Shown one piece after another: positions 46,511 through 56,459 of a stretch of 64,000 nucleotides of DNA. The stretch is from Vibrio ostreae (lineage in GTDB: Bacteria; Pseudomonadota; Gammaproteobacteria; Enterobacterales; Vibrionaceae): assembly GCF_019226825.1 (NCBI RefSeq), contig NZ_CP076643.1, positions 1,302,001 to 1,366,000 of the forward strand, written 5' to 3'. A program made the position numbers and the translations under genes. The notes beneath the pieces are model-generated. The model did not search any database and had not been told where the DNA came from. It worked only from the letters and a program-made list of their open reading frames with translations. The number at the start of each line of letters is the position of its first letter. The first letter of the stretch is position 1.

Positions 46511-48298
46511 ATGGATAAGAAAAAGCAACGGAGCTTGAATATCTGGCTCAAACAGCAGAGCAAACTGGCCAAGCGCTGGTTAATGCTGGCTATTGGGCTA
46601 GGCGTATTATCCAGTGTGTTTTTGCTCGCGCAAGCCGCTCTGCTCGCCTCGGTATTACATCAGCTCATCATTCAACATGTCGACAAGTATGAGTTAGTCC
46701 CCTACTTTGCGGGACTGATCGTCATCATTGCAATACGCGCCGCGTGCTCCTGGGGCCGCGAACTGGCTGGCTTTCGTGCCGGCAAAGAGATCCGGATCTA
46801 CATCCGGCAACTGATTTTCGACAAACTGCGCACCCTTGGGCCTGCCTATATTAAAGGCAAACCGGCGGGTGCCTGGGCGACGCTGACCCTGGAACAGGTC
46901 GAAAATATGCATGACTTCTTTGCCCGCTACCTGCCGCAAATGTCCTTGTCTGTGCTGATCCCGTTTGTGATTCTTGTCGTGGTATTCCCGGTCAACTGGG
47001 CTGCGGGTTTGATCTTCCTGATCACCGCGCCATTGGTGCCGCTGTTTATGGCACTGGTCGGTATTAAAGCGGCCGACGCAGGGCGCAAAAACTTCAAAGC
47101 GCTGCAGCGCCTGTCCGGCCATTTTTACGACCGCCTGCAATCAATGACCACCATTCGTCTGTTTGACCGCACTGCTGCGGAAACCGAGCAGATGCGGGGC
47201 GCTTCGGAAGTATTCCGTAAGCGTACGATGGATGTGTTGCGGATAGCGTTTCTCTCCTCCGCTGTACTGGAGTTTTTCACTTCGGTTTCTATCGCCATTA
47301 CCGCGGTTTACTTTGGTTTCAGCTTCATCGGTGAACTGGACTTTGGCTACTACGGCGCTGGTGTGACCCTGTTTGCCGGTATTTTCATTCTGGTGCTGGC
47401 ACCGGAATTTTATCAACCGCTGCGCGATCTGGGTACGTTCTACCATGCCAGACAGCAAGCCGTTGGCGCCGCTGAAAGCATCGTCGAGTTTCTTGATATC
47501 GACGTCAGCAAAGTCCAATCCGGCTCTGCGCAAATGCAGGATGCGGATGATGTCGAAATCATTGCCACTGATCTGCAGGTGTTCAGCCCCGAAGGTCAGC
47601 GCCTGGTTGGTCCGGTCTCATTCCGCCTCAATCGCGGCGAGACAACCGCCCTGGTCGGCCCGAGTGGTGCCGGTAAAACCAGCCTGATTAACGCGCTTCT
47701 CGGTTTTATGCCTTATGACGGCAGCCTGACCATCAACGGCACCGAGCTTAGTCAGCTTGATCACGCCAGCTGGCGTAAACACATCAGCTGGGTCGGTCAG
47801 AACCCGCTACTGGTACACGGCACCATTCGTGAAAACATTACCCTCGGCAAATCCAACATCAGTGACAACCAGGTGCAAGAGGTACTTGAGCACTCCTTTG
47901 CCGCTGAGTTTGTCAACAAACAGGGCCTGGATTACCCGATCAGCGACCGCTCCGGAGGCCTGTCAGTCGGTCAGGCTCAACGTCTTGCTCTGGCGCGTGC
48001 GATGCTGCAACAAGGCCGCTTCTGGCTGCTGGATGAACCTACCGCCAGTCTGGATGCCCGCAGTGAGCAACTGGTAATGCAAGGTCTGACTCAACAAATC
48101 ACCCACAAAACCGCGCTGCTGGTGACACACCAGTTACTGCCACTGCAATCTGTCAGTCAGATTCTGGTGATGCAGGATGGCGCCCTGGTCCAGGCCGGCG
48201 ATTTTACTGCGCTGAGCCAGCAACCAGGACTGTTTGCCGATATGCTGGCGTCTAACCAGGCGCTGCACGAAGCCGATAAGGGGAACTTAGATGCGTGA
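46511..48298 (+). CDS. cydD: ABC exporter subunit CydD
   Basis: Half of the heterodimeric CydDC exporter, which moves reduced thiols (cysteine, glutathione) and haem-related cargo to the periplasm and is needed to assemble cytochrome bd. The 595-residue protein has an N-terminal six-helix membrane domain and a C-terminal ATPase with Walker A LVGPSGAGKTSL, Walker B WLLDEPTASLD and signature LSVGQ. Its last 8 bases overlap cydC. Confidence 0.95.
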   Translation: MDKKKQRSLNIWLKQQSKLAKRWLMLAIGLGVLSSVFLLAQAALLASVLHQLIIQHVDKYELVPYFAGLIVIIAIRAACSWGRELAGFRAGKEIRIYIRQLIFDKLRTLGPAYIKGKPAGAWATLTLEQVENMHDFFARYLPQMSLSVLIPFVILVVVFPVNWAAGLIFLITAPLVPLFMALVGIKAADAGRKNFKALQRLSGHFYDRLQSMTTIRLFDRTAAETEQMRGASEVFRKRTMDVLRIAFLSSAVLEFFTSVSIAITAVYFGFSFIGELDFGYYGAGVTLFAGIFILVLAPEFYQPLRDLGTFYHARQQAVGAAESIVEFLDIDVSKVQSGSAQMQDADDVEIIATDLQVFSPEGQRLVGPVSFRLNRGETTALVGPSGAGKTSLINALLGFMPYDGSLTINGTELSQLDHASWRKHISWVGQNPLLVHGTIRENITLGKSNISDNQVQEVLEHSFAAEFVNKQGLDYPISDRSGGLSVGQAQRLALARAMLQQGRFWLLDEPTASLDARSEQLVMQGLTQQITHKTALLVTHQLLPLQSVSQILVMQDGALVQAGDFTALSQQPGLFADMLASNQALHEADKGNLDA

Positions 48299-50012
48299 TT
48301 TATTACCCTACCTGAAACTGTATAAAAAGCACTGGTTTGGTCTGACGCTGGGCATGCTGCTTGGCCTCGCCACTCTGGGCGCGTCTATCGGCCTGCTTAC
48401 CCTGTCCGGCTGGTTCTTGTCCGCCGCTGCGGTGGCCGGCCTGACCGTTGCGCGCGAAACCTTTAACTACATGCTGCCCGGCGCATTTGTGCGTGGTTTT
48501 GCAATGGGCCGTACTGCCGGCCGCTGGGGTGAGCGCGTGGTCAGCCACAACGCCACGTTTAAGCTGCTGACCGATCTGCGCATCTTTTTCTTCCAGAAAC
48601 TGGCGCCAATGATCCCGGGCCGCGTGTCTAACCTGCGCGATGCGGATCTGCTCAACCGTCTGGTGGCAGATATCGATGCGATGGACCATGTTTACCTGCG
48701 CCTTATCAGCCCGGTCACCATTGGTGTACTCGGTGTAGCCGGCCTGACCGCGTTAATCTGCTGGTTTGATCAAACCCTTGGCCTGACGCTGGGCGCCATC
48801 CTGCTGCTTCTGCTGCTGACCTGGCCGGTGCTGTTTTACAAACTGGGTAAACGCAATGGTGCCGAGCTGACCCAAAATAAAGCCGACATGCGTGTCGCGA
48901 CCCTGGACTGGCTGCAAGGTTACAGCGAACTGACCATCTTTGGCGCTGAAGCACGCTATCGCGCAGCGATTTACACCGCACAGGAAAAACTGCTGGCTAA
49001 CCAGAAACTCAACGCCAGCTTTAACGGCCTGGCCTCTGCCCTGCTGATGCTGGCTAACGGCTGGACTCTGGTCCTGATGCTATGGCTCGCCGCAGACGGC
49101 GTTAACGGTCAGGCACCGGATCCTATGATTGCGCTAGTGGTATTCGCGACGATGGCCAGTGTTGAGCTGCTGATGCCGATTGCCGGAGCGTTCCAATATC
49201 TGGGCCAAACCCTGACTTCAGCGCGTCGTCTTAATGAGGTGATTTTAGCCGAACCGGATGTGGTATTCCCAACGGACACTACCCGCCACTCGGGCCAGTT
49301 TGATATCGCGTTTGATAACATCGGCTTTGCGTACAACGACAGCGAGCAGCCAGTCCTGCGTGATGTCAGCCTGACCATTCCGGCCGGCCACAAAACCGCC
49401 ATCGTCGGTCAGACGGGCTCGGGTAAATCGACCCTGATCCAGCTGCTGTGCCGCTACTGGGATGTACAGCAAGGTGAAGTCCGCATTGCCGGAACCCGAC
49501 TGCAAGACTGGAATGAAAGCGACCTGCGCGCGGCGATCAGCGTGGTCAGCCAGCGCGTTGATATCCTGAACGGCACGCTACGTGACAATTTGATCATGGC
49601 CAAACCGGATGCCGATGATGCCCTGCTGCGTGAAACTCTGCAACGAGTCGGCCTTGGTAAACTGCTTGATGCTCCGGGATTGGATGCCTGGCTGGGTGAC
49701 GCGGGTCGTCAGCTGTCCGGGGGTGAAAAACGCCGTATCGGTATCGCCCGTGCACTGCTGCACAACGGCCCGATTCTGCTGCTTGATGAGCCAACCGAAG
49801 GTCTCGACAAGCAGACCGAAAAGCAAATCATGGCGCTGTTTGAGTCGCACTTTACCAACAAAACGGTCATCTTCATCACCCACCGTCTGGTGGAACTGGA
49901 AAAGATGGATACCATTTGCCTGATTGAACAGGGCGAGATTGTCGAGCATGGCAACCATCATCAGTTGCTGGCCGAGCAAGGCCGTTACTTCCAGCTCAAT
50001 CAGACGCTGTAA
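48291..50012 (+). CDS. cydC: ABC exporter subunit CydC
   Basis: The second half of CydDC, 573 residues: six membrane helices, Walker A IVGQTGSGKSTL, signature LSGGEKRRIGIARAL and Walker B ILLLDEPTEGLD. The ATG overlaps the cydD stop by 8 bases, so the pair is translationally coupled. A terminator follows. Confidence 0.95.
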   Translation: MRDLLPYLKLYKKHWFGLTLGMLLGLATLGASIGLLTLSGWFLSAAAVAGLTVARETFNYMLPGAFVRGFAMGRTAGRWGERVVSHNATFKLLTDLRIFFFQKLAPMIPGRVSNLRDADLLNRLVADIDAMDHVYLRLISPVTIGVLGVAGLTALICWFDQTLGLTLGAILLLLLLTWPVLFYKLGKRNGAELTQNKADMRVATLDWLQGYSELTIFGAEARYRAAIYTAQEKLLANQKLNASFNGLASALLMLANGWTLVLMLWLAADGVNGQAPDPMIALVVFATMASVELLMPIAGAFQYLGQTLTSARRLNEVILAEPDVVFPTDTTRHSGQFDIAFDNIGFAYNDSEQPVLRDVSLTIPAGHKTAIVGQTGSGKSTLIQLLCRYWDVQQGEVRIAGTRLQDWNESDLRAAISVVSQRVDILNGTLRDNLIMAKPDADDALLRETLQRVGLGKLLDAPGLDAWLGDAGRQLSGGEKRRIGIARALLHNGPILLLDEPTEGLDKQTEKQIMALFESHFTNKTVIFITHRLVELEKMDTICLIEQGEIVEHGNHHQLLAEQGRYFQLNQTL

Positions 50013-50041
50013 CCTAAACCGTATCAGTGCTGCTTAACCTC

Positions 50042-50067
50042 AGCCCCGCTTATCCGCGGGGCTTTTT
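50042..50067 (+). terminator. Rho-independent terminator of cydDC
   Basis: AGCCCCGC and GCGGGGCT form an 8-bp stem with a 6-base loop and five T. Confidence 0.88.
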
Positions 50068-50126
50068 CTTGCCTGAACAACGCCAGTCTTAAAACGATCC
50101 AGCGGCAGTAAAATAATCCAACGGCA

Positions 50127-50155
50127 ATAAAAAACCCGAGCATGGCCCGGGCTTT
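50127..50155 (-). terminator. Probable terminator of rluB
   Basis: On the minus strand AGCCCG(G) faces (C)TCGGGTT, followed by six T. The stem has a mismatch but the T run is good. Confidence 0.6.
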
Positions 50156-50228
50156 GCTATTCAATATGTTTTATCACTGCTGCTGTCATCAGGTTACGAT
50201 TAACCAGACTCAGACCAGAGCGGCTGAC

Positions 50229-51167
50229 TTAACGGCCTTTACGTGGTTCACTGGCTGCTTTACCGCGAGAGCCACCCTCTTTACGACGAGAGTTGGCACG
50301 ACCGCCGGCTGGTGTGCTGACGCGCTCTTCATGGCGACGAACTGCACGACGAATCTTCTGGCTGCGTGAACGCTCACGTTTACGAGAAGTGTTGTCTTTC
50401 GACAGATCCAGCATAGTGCTGTTTTCCGGCTTCAGTTCGACCAACTCACGCAGATAGTTAACGTCTTTCAGTGACAGTTCCATCCAGCCGCCACGAGGCA
50501 GTTTTTTATCCAAGAAGATGTCACCGTAGCGCACACGCTTCAGTCGGCTTACTGTCGTTTCCTGTGATTCCCACAGACGACGAACTTCACGGTTACGGCC
50601 TTCGTTGATCACCACGTAGAACGTATGGTTCATGCCTTCACCGCCAGCGTAGACTACGTCTTCAAAACGAGCCATACCATCGTCCAGCTCAACGCCGCGT
50701 ACCAGGTTGCGTACTTTGTCTTCAGTCACATCACCGAACACACGCACCAGATACTCACGTTCAACCTGACGACTTGGGTGCATCAGACGGTTTGCCAGCT
50801 CACCATCAGTGGTAAACAGCAGCAGACCCGAGGTGTTGGCATCCAGACGGCCCACCGAAATCCAGCGCGAGCCACGAATTTTTGGTAGACGATCAAACAC
50901 CGTACGACGACCTTCCGGGTCGTGACGGGTACAAAGTTCACCTTCCGGCTTGTAGTAAGCCAGAACGCGACATACAACTTCTTCCTGCGCTTTAGCTGAC
51001 ACAACGTGTCCGTCTATACGCACGATGGCGTTTTCATCATCCAGGCGTTCGCCCAGGACAGCTACCTTGCCATTAACACTTACGCGCCCAGCTCGGATCA
51101 GAGCTTCCAGCTCACGACGAGAACCATGACCAGCACGTGCTAAAACCTTTTGTAACTTTTCGCTCAT
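50229..51167 (-). CDS. rluB: 23S rRNA pseudouridine(2605) synthase RluB
   Basis: A 312-residue pseudouridine synthase with an N-terminal S4 RNA-binding domain ([31 protein letters not shown]) and the catalytic domain with [18 protein letters not shown], where Asp is the nucleophile. The last 60 residues are an arginine/lysine-rich tail, as in RluB proteins, likely contacting rRNA. It modifies U2605 of 23S rRNA. It is the last of the minus-strand rnm-yciO-rluB block. Confidence 0.93.
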   Translation of the reverse strand: MSEKLQKVLARAGHGSRRELEALIRAGRVSVNGKVAVLGERLDDENAIVRIDGHVVSAKAQEEVVCRVLAYYKPEGELCTRHDPEGRRTVFDRLPKIRGSRWISVGRLDANTSGLLLFTTDGELANRLMHPSRQVEREYLVRVFGDVTEDKVRNLVRGVELDDGMARFEDVVYAGGEGMNHTFYVVINEGRNREVRRLWESQETTVSRLKRVRYGDIFLDKKLPRGGWMELSLKDVNYLRELVELKPENSTMLDLSKDNTSRKRERSRSQKIRRAVRRHEERVSTPAGGRANSRRKEGGSRGKAASEPRKGR

Positions 51168-51287
51168 TTATCTACCTATGATGTCGTCTTCTCAGACGTC
51201 GAATAACAAGATGCGACCTCAAAATCGCGGTCGCGTATTATCGCAAAAAATCCGCGAAAAAGCATCTTTTTATTAGCGCCTGTTCGA

Positions 51288-51908
51288 TTACTCAAATGGT
51301 GTCGGATCGCCCGCACCTAAACGCACCACTTGCATTTCATCTTCGCTGAAATCAATCACTGTGGTTGGTTGTTCGCCCAGATAGCCGCCGGCCAGAATGA
51401 CATCAACCGCATGCTCAAGGCGATCGCGAATCTCTTCCGGATCCGATTCCGTGGTTTGGTTACCCGGCAGAATCAGCGAAGTGGACATCAGCGGCTCACC
51501 CAGCGCCTCCAGCAGATCCAGCGCGATCTTATTGTCTGGCACGCGGATACCTATCGTCTTACGCTTTGCATTCATCAGGCGACGCGGCACTTCTTTGGTG
51601 CCCTTAAAAATAAAGGTGTAAGGACCCGGCGTGTTGTTCTTCAGCAAGCGGAAAGCCGTGTTATCAACGCGTGCATATAAAGATAGCTCAGATAAATCGC
51701 GGCACAGCAGAGTAAAATTATGTTTGTCGTCCAGACGGCGGATCTGACAGATACGCTCCAGGGCATGTTTATTTTCTAACTGGCAACCCAGCGCATAACC
51801 GGAATCGGTCGGGTATACGATGACACCGCCATTGCGAATAATTGCTACCGCCTGATTGATCAAACGGGTCTGTGGATTCTCAGGATGCACATAAAAAAAC
51901 TGGCTCAT
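51288..51908 (-). CDS. yciO: YciO family (Sua5/YrdC-like) protein
   Basis: A 206-residue YrdC-fold protein: [37 protein letters not shown], then [32 protein letters not shown]. It is like the threonylcarbamoyl-AMP synthase TsaC, but the YciO group has weak or no such activity. Its ATG overlaps the rnm stop by 4 bases, so the two are co-translated. Confidence 0.9.
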   Translation of the reverse strand: MSQFFYVHPENPQTRLINQAVAIIRNGGVIVYPTDSGYALGCQLENKHALERICQIRRLDDKHNFTLLCRDLSELSLYARVDNTAFRLLKNNTPGPYTFIFKGTKEVPRRLMNAKRKTIGIRVPDNKIALDLLEALGEPLMSTSLILPGNQTTESDPEEIRDRLEHAVDVILAGGYLGEQPTTVIDFSEDEMQVVRLGAGDPTPFE

Positions 51909-52783
51909 TGTGATACCTCATCATTGAGTCTCTCGACTGGATGTTTGGAAAGATTGGTCCAATCTTTCCAAACAGGTTCTACTCCGGAAGGCAACCAAAG
52001 ATTGCGCCCTAATTCCATCCACGGGGACGGGTAATGAAAGTCGCTCCCTTGAGAAGCTAATAGATTGTATTGTATCGCATAATCGGCAAGATTGCGTTTT
52101 TCTTGCGGCGCTTGTTGTGGCTGGGCCACTTCCATCGCATCGCCACCCGCTTCACTGAACGCCTCGATAAGGCGTTTCAGCCATTTCGTGGTCAGATCGT
52201 AACGGGCCGGATGGGCCAGCACCGCCTGGCCGCCGGCAGCATGGATAGCATCAATCGCGTCCTTCATTGTACACCAGTTCGGTGGCACATAACCGGGATT
52301 GTTGCGGGTCAGATATTTTTTAAATACCTGCTGCATATTCTTCACATAGCCGGCATCCACCAGCCATTTGGCAAAATGGGCACGCGTGATCGGCGCATCG
52401 CCGGCAATGGCTTGCACTTCTTCTAAAACACCTTCACGGGTCGCCTTTTCCAGACGCTCGGCAATCATTTCCGCCCGCGCCACACGGTGCGCTTTTTGCG
52501 CTTCAATTAAACGCAGCAGCTCCGGCGTTTGGATATCGATATTCAGGCCGACAATATGAATGTCTTTGTTTTGCCACACGGTCGAGAATTCAATCCCGTT
52601 GATCAGGGTAATCGCATGTTGCCGGGACTGAATATACTCACGTGCCGGTTGCAGTGAATCGACCGTATCGTGGTCAGTGATCGCCAGCACATCGATGTTA
52701 AATTCAACCGCTCTTTCAATCAGTTGCTCGAAACTCAGACGACCATCAGATGCCGTGGTGTGACTGTGTAGGTCAATTTTCAT
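51905..52783 (-). CDS. rnm: PHP-domain 5'-3' exoribonuclease RNase AM (YciV/TrpH)
   Basis: A 292-residue PHP-type metallohydrolase; the metal-binding signature is [13 protein letters not shown] at residues 4-16, then ITDHDTVD and, near the C-terminus, [10 protein letters not shown]. The E. coli orthologue removes 5' ends of mature rRNA and degrades short oligonucleotides or 3',5'-bisphosphates. It is divergent from the trp operon, from which its old name TrpH comes. Confidence 0.92.
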   Translation of the reverse strand: MKIDLHSHTTASDGRLSFEQLIERAVEFNIDVLAITDHDTVDSLQPAREYIQSRQHAITLINGIEFSTVWQNKDIHIVGLNIDIQTPELLRLIEAQKAHRVARAEMIAERLEKATREGVLEEVQAIAGDAPITRAHFAKWLVDAGYVKNMQQVFKKYLTRNNPGYVPPNWCTMKDAIDAIHAAGGQAVLAHPARYDLTTKWLKRLIEAFSEAGGDAMEVAQPQQAPQEKRNLADYAIQYNLLASQGSDFHYPSPWMELGRNLWLPSGVEPVWKDWTNLSKHPVERLNDEVSQ

Positions 52784-52812
52784 AATTTTTTTAATTTGCC
52801 GGTTATTTGGGC

Positions 52813-52841
52813 TTGACTTTCGACCTCCGCACTAGTTTACT
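52813..52841 (+). promoter_or_regulatory. trp operon promoter
   Basis: TTGACT at 52813-52818 and TTTACT at 52836-52841 are 17 bases apart. The -10 lies inside the TrpR operator. Confidence 0.8.
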
Positions 52842-52844
52842 AGT
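52831..52844. promoter_or_regulatory. TrpR operator
   Basis: ACTAGTTTACTAGT closely matches the E. coli trp operator core ACTAGTTAACTAGT and overlaps the -10. Confidence 0.9.
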
Positions 52845-52876
52845 ACACAAATACGAGAGCACAGTTTAAGGTTCCC

Positions 52877-52966
52877 ATGTTACTAGAAATTACAGCAAAC
52901 CATAATCCCCAATTCAGCCCTGCTGTTGCAGCGCTAAACTGGTGGCACACTTGGACAAGTTCTTAG
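52877..52966 (+). CDS. trpL: trp operon leader peptide TrpL
   Basis: A 29-codon open frame ending ...LNWWHTWTSS, with three Trp codons (two adjacent, then one after two residues). This is the classic Trp-sensing leader. Stalling at the Trp codons frees the second RNA segment (GTGGGCT, after the stop) to pair with AGCCCGC of the terminator, so the operon is read through. Confidence 0.9.
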   Translation: MLLEITANHNPQFSPAVAALNWWHTWTSS

Positions 52967-53007
52967 TGGGCTCGCGTATACCTGTCTGACAGGAAACGTC
53001 TTTCAAG

Positions 53008-53035
53008 AAGCCCGCTGACTTAGCGGGCTTTTTAT
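53008..53035 (+). terminator. trp attenuator (3:4 terminator)
   Basis: AAGCCCGCT and AGCGGGCTT form a 9-bp stem with a 5-base loop and a T run, 42 bases after the trpL stop. The left arm can instead pair with GTGGGCT near 52967, the antiterminator. Confidence 0.9.
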
Positions 53036-53139
53036 TTTATTTTTCATTATATTATTCGTCGGGTTTCGCTCCATACATCAGTCTGCATTACAGCGAACAA
53101 ACCCAACCGGCAAACGCAAAATTCAGATAAGGAGGTCTT

Positions 53140-54705
53140 GTGAACAAGGCCATTGAAATCAAAAATCGCGCAACCATTGAAGTACTGAATACGACGTTGC
53201 CGTACACCCAGGATCCAACCGCACTGTTTCACGCTTTGTGTGACGGTAAAACAGACTGCCTGTTGCTGGAATCTGCCGAAATCGACTCAAAACAAAACCT
53301 GAAAAGCCTGCTGTTGGTTGATGCCGCTGCACGCATCATCTGTTACGGCCACGAAGTAACCTTTCAGGCATTAAGTGATAACGGCCGTGCTCTGATCGAC
53401 GTTCTGGCGCAAAACGTTGTGGCAGACATCCCGAGCCAGCGCAGCGAGTCAACCCTGACGCTGACGTTTACCACACCATGCGATACATTAGATGAAGATT
53501 CGCGCCTGCGTGAAGCGTCATCATTTGATGCGCTGCGCCTGGTGCAGCACAGCTTTGATCTGAGCGATAAAGATAAATACGCGCTCTTCCTTGGTGGTCT
53601 GTTTGCTTACGATATGGTGGCAAACTTTGAACCACTCGGTGAAGCCGCGGCAATCAACGACTGTCCGGATTACGTGTTCTATGTGTCTGAGAACCTGATG
53701 ATCATCGACCACCAGACCGCGACCTGCCAGTTACAGGCAACGGCGTTTACCTCTGACAGTGCCGTCAAAGCAACGCTGCGTGCCCGTCAGGAAGAGATCA
53801 AAGCGCAAACGTCGCAGAACCTGACTCTGCCGCAGGCCACTAAGCTGCCAAACGTTGAACTGACCACTAATATTGAAGACGCACGGTTCTGCGATATCGT
53901 GCGCGATCTGAAAGATCACGTGATTAAAGGCGATATTTTCCAGGTCGTCCCATCACGCCGTTTCTTCCTGCCTTGCCCTTCCCCTCTGGCCGCTTACCAG
54001 CGCCTGAAAGAGAGCAATCCGAGCCCGTACATGTTCTACATGCAGGATGAACGCTTCACCCTGTTCGGTGCTTCACCGGAGAGCGCGCTGAAATACGCAA
54101 CAGACACCAACCAGATTGAAATCTACCCGATCGCCGGTACCCGCCCGCGCGGTAAAAATGCGGATGGTTCGATTAACTTCGACCTCGACAGCCGTCTGGA
54201 ACTGGAACTGCGCTGCGACAAGAAAGAGAACGCCGAACATATGATGCTGGTTGACCTGGCCCGTAATGATGTGGCGCGTATTGCCGAAGCCGGCAGCCGT
54301 CACGTGGCGGACCTGCTCAAAGTTGATCGCTACAGCCACGTGATGCACCTCGTTTCCCGCGTAGTTGGCCAACTGCGCAGTGACTTGGATGCCCTGCACG
54401 CTTACCAGGCCTGCATGAACATGGGCACCCTGACCGGCGCGCCGAAAATCCGCGCCATGCAGTTGATTCGTGATGTTGAGAAAGAACGCCGTGGCAGCTA
54501 CGGCGGCGCAGTGGGTTACTTGACTGGTGAAGGTGATTTAGACACCTGTATCGTCATTCGCTCTGCGTTTGTTGAAAACGGTATTGCTCAGGTTCAGGCT
54601 GGTGCGGGCGTGGTGTATGACTCTGACCCACAATCGGAAGCCGATGAAACCCGAGGCAAAGCTCAGGCGGTGATTTCCGCGATTCAATTTGCACACCAGG
54701 CGTAA
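53140..54705 (+). CDS. trpE: Anthranilate synthase component I TrpE
   Basis: TrpE makes anthranilate from chorismate, using ammonia from TrpG. The 521-residue protein starts at a GTG with a strong AGGAGG upstream. The feedback site LLLESAE near residue 42, the conserved IKGDIFQVVPSRRF, PIAGTRPRG, RNDVARIAEAG and AGAGVVYDSDPQSEADETRGKA segments are present. It is the first structural gene after the attenuator; trpG follows after 11 bases. Confidence 0.97.
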   Translation: MNKAIEIKNRATIEVLNTTLPYTQDPTALFHALCDGKTDCLLLESAEIDSKQNLKSLLLVDAAARIICYGHEVTFQALSDNGRALIDVLAQNVVADIPSQRSESTLTLTFTTPCDTLDEDSRLREASSFDALRLVQHSFDLSDKDKYALFLGGLFAYDMVANFEPLGEAAAINDCPDYVFYVSENLMIIDHQTATCQLQATAFTSDSAVKATLRARQEEIKAQTSQNLTLPQATKLPNVELTTNIEDARFCDIVRDLKDHVIKGDIFQVVPSRRFFLPCPSPLAAYQRLKESNPSPYMFYMQDERFTLFGASPESALKYATDTNQIEIYPIAGTRPRGKNADGSINFDLDSRLELELRCDKKENAEHMMLVDLARNDVARIAEAGSRHVADLLKVDRYSHVMHLVSRVVGQLRSDLDALHAYQACMNMGTLTGAPKIRAMQLIRDVEKERRGSYGGAVGYLTGEGDLDTCIVIRSAFVENGIAQVQAGAGVVYDSDPQSEADETRGKAQAVISAIQFAHQA

Positions 54706-54716
54706 GGAGACTCAAC

Positions 54717-55319
54717 ATGACGCAAACAACTCAAACCGCCAATATCGTTTTTATCGATAACTTTGACTCTTTTACCTACAACCTGGTTGATCAATTCCGT
54801 TCTCTTGGCCATCAAGTGACCATCTACCGTAATCACATCCCGGCCGATGTGATTGAGCAGGCGGTGGCCAAACTCGACAACCCAGTCGTGGTTCTGTCAC
54901 CGGGTCCGGGTGCGCCATCGGACGCGGGTTCCATGCCGGAAATCCTGCAACGCCTGAAAGGCAAAGTACCGATGATCGGTATTTGTCTCGGACACCAGGC
55001 TATGGTGGAAGCCTACGGCGGCGTTGTGGCTGGTGCCGGTGAAATCGTACACGGTAAAGTTTCTATGATGGAGCATAACCAGCACCCGATTTATCAGGGG
55101 CTGCCTTCTCCGCTGGCCATTGCCCGTTATCACTCTCTGGTTGCGACCGAAGTGCCGGACAGCCTGACCGTCACCGCTGAAGTGGATGGCCTGGCGATGT
55201 CGATCGTCAACGATGCCGACAAACTGTGCGGTTTCCAGTTCCACCCGGAATCCATCATGACCACTCAGGGTGCGACTCTGCTCGCGAACGCGATTAACTG
55301 GGCGATGGATAAAGCATAA
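54717..55319 (+). CDS. trpG: Anthranilate synthase component II (glutamine amidotransferase) TrpG
   Basis: A 200-residue class I amidotransferase supplying ammonia to TrpE; FIDNFDSFTYNL at the N-terminus, nucleophile Cys90 in GICLGHQAM and the His-Glu pair in FHPES. Unlike E. coli, where this domain is fused to TrpD, here it is a separate gene. A 134-base gap lies before trpD. Confidence 0.96.
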   Translation: MTQTTQTANIVFIDNFDSFTYNLVDQFRSLGHQVTIYRNHIPADVIEQAVAKLDNPVVVLSPGPGAPSDAGSMPEILQRLKGKVPMIGICLGHQAMVEAYGGVVAGAGEIVHGKVSMMEHNQHPIYQGLPSPLAIARYHSLVATEVPDSLTVTAEVDGLAMSIVNDADKLCGFQFHPESIMTTQGATLLANAINWAMDKA

Positions 55320-55453
55320 CGACGTCCCTTTCATTTGACGTCAGACCCAATTCGCAGACGACAGATCCGGCGCGAACACGACAGACAAAAGATTAACCGC
55401 TCGCTGAATAACTGATATACATCAACGAGCTGGCAGGATACGGAGAGAAAGCA

Positions 55454-56452
55454 ATGCAAGCGATCATTAATAAGCTGTATGAACAGCAGGCGCTGACTCA
55501 GGATGAGAGCCAGGCACTATTTGACTACATTATCCGTGGTGAGTGTGAGCAACCTCTGATGGCTGCCGCGCTGACCGCACTGAAAATCAAAGGTGAAACA
55601 CCAGACGAAATCGTCGGTGCAGTACGCGCCCTGGTAGCGAATGCCAGCCCCTTCCCACGCCCGGATTATGACTTTGCCGACATCGTCGGTACCGGTGGCG
55701 ACGGCGCTAACACCATCAACATTTCAACCACCTCAGCGTTCGTTGCGGCAGCTTGTGGGGTCAAAGTGGCCAAACACGGCAACCGCGGAGTATCGAGCAA
55801 ATCCGGTTCATCGGATCTGCTCAGCGCATTTGGTATCAACATGGAAATGAGCGCACAGAATACCCGTCAGGCTCTGGACGATCTCGGCGTCGCCTTCCTG
55901 TTTGCGCCGCAATATCACGGTGGTTTCCGCCATGCGGCACCAGTGCGTCAGAGCATGAAAACCCGCACCATTTTCAATATTCTCGGCCCGCTGATTAACC
56001 CGGCTCGCCCGAATATCCAACTAATGGGCGTATACAGCCCAGAATTGGTTCGTCCTATCGCCGAAACCATGGTACAAATGGGTTTGAAACGAGCCGCTGT
56101 GGTTCATGGTTCAGGATTGGACGAAGTGGCAATTCATGGAGAGACACTGGTTGCCGAAATCAAAGATGGTAAAATTGTCGAGTACACCCTTACGCCGCAA
56201 GACTTTGGCCTGGACAGCTACCCGCTGCAAGCCATTGAAGGTGGCGATCCACAGGAAAACCGCCTCATCATCGAAAACATTCTGACTGGCAAGGGGACAT
56301 CTGCTCAGGTCGCCGCAGTGGCGGTGAACGTTGCCCTGTTGCTGCGCATGTTTGGCTTTGAAGATTTGAAAGCCAACGCACAACAAGCCATTGATGTCAT
56401 GAACTCAGGCAAAGCGTTTGATCTGGTACAACAACTAGCAGAGCGAGGTTAA
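55454..56452 (+). CDS. trpD: Anthranilate phosphoribosyltransferase TrpD
   Basis: A 332-residue enzyme joining anthranilate and PRPP. The PRPP/Mg site is DIVGTGGDGANTINIST, and KHGNRGVSSKSGSSDLL and FNILGPLINPARP are conserved. GGAGAGAAAGCA precedes the ATG. Confidence 0.96.
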   Translation: MQAIINKLYEQQALTQDESQALFDYIIRGECEQPLMAAALTALKIKGETPDEIVGAVRALVANASPFPRPDYDFADIVGTGGDGANTINISTTSAFVAAACGVKVAKHGNRGVSSKSGSSDLLSAFGINMEMSAQNTRQALDDLGVAFLFAPQYHGGFRHAAPVRQSMKTRTIFNILGPLINPARPNIQLMGVYSPELVRPIAETMVQMGLKRAAVVHGSGLDEVAIHGETLVAEIKDGKIVEYTLTPQDFGLDSYPLQAIEGGDPQENRLIIENILTGKGTSAQVAAVAVNVALLLRMFGFEDLKANAQQAIDVMNSGKAFDLVQQLAERG

Positions 56453-56459
56453 TCCCCTG

